The translations under genes were made by a program, and so were the position numbers. Shown here one piece after another: positions 6,507-7,124 of a DNA stretch of 7,124 nt. Under the pieces are notes generated by a model. The model worked only from the letters and a program-made list of their open reading frames with translations. It had not been told where the DNA came from and did no database searches. This stretch comes from an uncultured Prevotella sp. (GTDB taxonomy: Bacteria; Bacteroidota; Bacteroidia; Bacteroidales; Bacteroidaceae). The first letter of the stretch is position 1; every line of letters begins with the position of its first letter. The DNA lies in the NCBI GenBank assembly GCA_947095945.1, contig CAMUQM010000096.1, positions 1 through 7,124 on the forward strand. Direction: 5' to 3'.

Positions 6507-6788
6507 GGGTGCACGAAAATAATTTACAAATATTGATTGGGGTAGGAATAAGTTGTTTGTAGAAGACGGAAAGGAATTGCAATGGGTAGACTTCGTATTT
6601 ATTTGCCTTTTCTGCGTTTTAGTTTGTAGTTTATCCCCCTTTCTAAGTTTATCTAATTTTGGATAGCTATACTATTGAAGTGGATAAGCTTTTATATATA
6701 CAATCTATGCATTCAACGGAAGAGCCTTAAAAAACGATGTTGGCAAATAAGTATTCTTTTGTTAGAGGTTTATATCGGTGTCAGGTGG

Positions 6789-7124
6789 TTAATAAAGTTC
6801 CATTAGATCTTTTATAATAACATCAGGAACTAAGCCTCTGATGTCCTCTCCGTGTTCAACTCGATGACGTATGTCAGTGCTACTGATATCAATGAGTGGT
6901 GTTTGGAGTAGGCTAACATTAGTGGGTAACGAGGTGGTGTCAACTTCTTGTCCACGTCGTGGATAAACGACAATCTTATAATTGGCAAGAATATCATCTG
7001 CATGATACCAGCGATTAAAAGCTTCCCAGTTGTCTCCACCAACGAGAAGGGTGAAGCGATGAGTGGGAAAGTCATGGCTGAGATGTTGTAGCGTGTTCCA
7101 AGTATAAGAAGGTTTCGGAAGTTG
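6789..7124 (-). CDS. nadD: Nicotinate-nucleotide adenylyltransferase NadD, N-terminus cut by window edge
   Basis: The last 111 residues of a nucleotidyltransferase that adenylates nicotinate mononucleotide to deamido-NAD in NAD biosynthesis, a cytoplasmic housekeeping step. The frame is open from the window edge to TAA at 6789-6791. Recognisable NadD features, numbered from the first visible codon, are PSYTWNTLQHL (5-15; usually YTxxTL), LVGGDNWEAFNRWYHADDIL (27-46; substrate-binding GxDxxxxFxxW), the ribose/phosphate-binding signature PLIDISSTDIRHRV (76-89; ISSTxIR) and the C-terminal LVPDVIIKDLMELY (98-111; LVPxxVxxYI). The N-terminal half with the GxFxPxHxGH nucleotide-binding motif lies outside the window. 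About 700 bases separate it from the operon promoter, so it is probably a separate transcription unit. A minus-strand alternative frame over the same bases has no family resemblance and is rejected. Confidence 0.93.
   Translation of the reverse strand, partial: QLPKPSYTWNTLQHLSHDFPTHRFTLLVGGDNWEAFNRWYHADDILANYKIVVYPRRGQEVDTTSLPTNVSLLQTPLIDISSTDIRHRVEHGEDIRGLVPDVIIKDLMELY

Larger units (their letters stand above)
6099..6788. other. Gene-free, AT-rich intergenic stretch
   Basis: About 690 bases between the nadD stop and the operon promoter with no supportable coding frame on either strand and no tRNA or rRNA. Its content is a 22-nt periodic array at 6397-6506, a two-step palindrome inside it, and a short inverted repeat at 6295-6312. 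The 6507-6788 part immediately after nadD shows no convincing stem followed by a T-run, so no terminator is called. The 6100-6290 part upstream of the promoter shows nothing recognisable. Confidence 0.7.

Noticed and set aside
6721..6788. Rho-independent terminator after nadD (CGAT ... ATCG followed by a run of T on the minus strand)
   Set aside because: The stem would be only 4 bp with a loop of about 35 bases, which is too weak to call.
6830..7075. 81-codon minus-strand frame
   Set aside because: It overlaps nadD in another frame; the nadD frame carries the ISSTxIR and GxDxxxxFxxW signatures, and this frame resembles nothing.

Overview
The window looks like a chromosomal segment of a Prevotella-type member of the Bacteroidota. 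Reasons: a good match to the Bacteroidota promoter (TTTG, 20 bp, TAnnTTTG), no convincing Shine-Dalgarno sequences but A-rich leaders, moderate-to-low GC, and the protein families present. The species cannot be fixed from the sequence alone. Every gene I can support is on the minus strand, so transcription runs from high to low coordinates.

Layout, in order of transcription. (1) 7124-6789: C-terminal part of nadD (nicotinate-nucleotide adenylyltransferase), cut by the window edge. (2) 6788-6046: about 740 bases without a gene. This stretch holds a five-unit array with an exact 22-nt period (6397-6506), partly folded into a two-step palindrome (6457-6505), a second short inverted repeat (6295-6312), and a promoter next to the following gene (6067-6098). 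(3) 6045-1: six closely packed genes that look like one operon: a phosphoethanolamine-transferase-like membrane enzyme, two acyltransferase-3 family membrane proteins, a UbiA-family prenyltransferase of the polyprenyl-phosphate phosphoribosyltransferase type, a HAD-IB phosphatase, and a GtrA-family membrane protein cut by the left edge.

How the genes may work together. The last three (UbiA, HAD-IB, GtrA) are coupled almost end to end (4-nt overlap upstream of UbiA, 3-nt and 8-nt gaps after it). They match the logic of a lipid-linked pentose pathway: transfer 5-phosphoribose to polyprenyl phosphate, remove the 5-phosphate, and move or present the lipid-linked sugar across the inner membrane. 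The first three encode enzymes that typically decorate envelope glycolipids or glycans with phosphoethanolamine and acyl groups. The operon as a whole therefore reads as a cell-envelope modification unit. Its actual substrates cannot be read from the sequence.

Two start sites were moved from the longest open frame. The phosphoethanolamine transferase is placed at ATG 6045 because the upstream GTG (6078) lies inside the promoter. The first acyltransferase is placed at ATG 4105 rather than GTG 4171.
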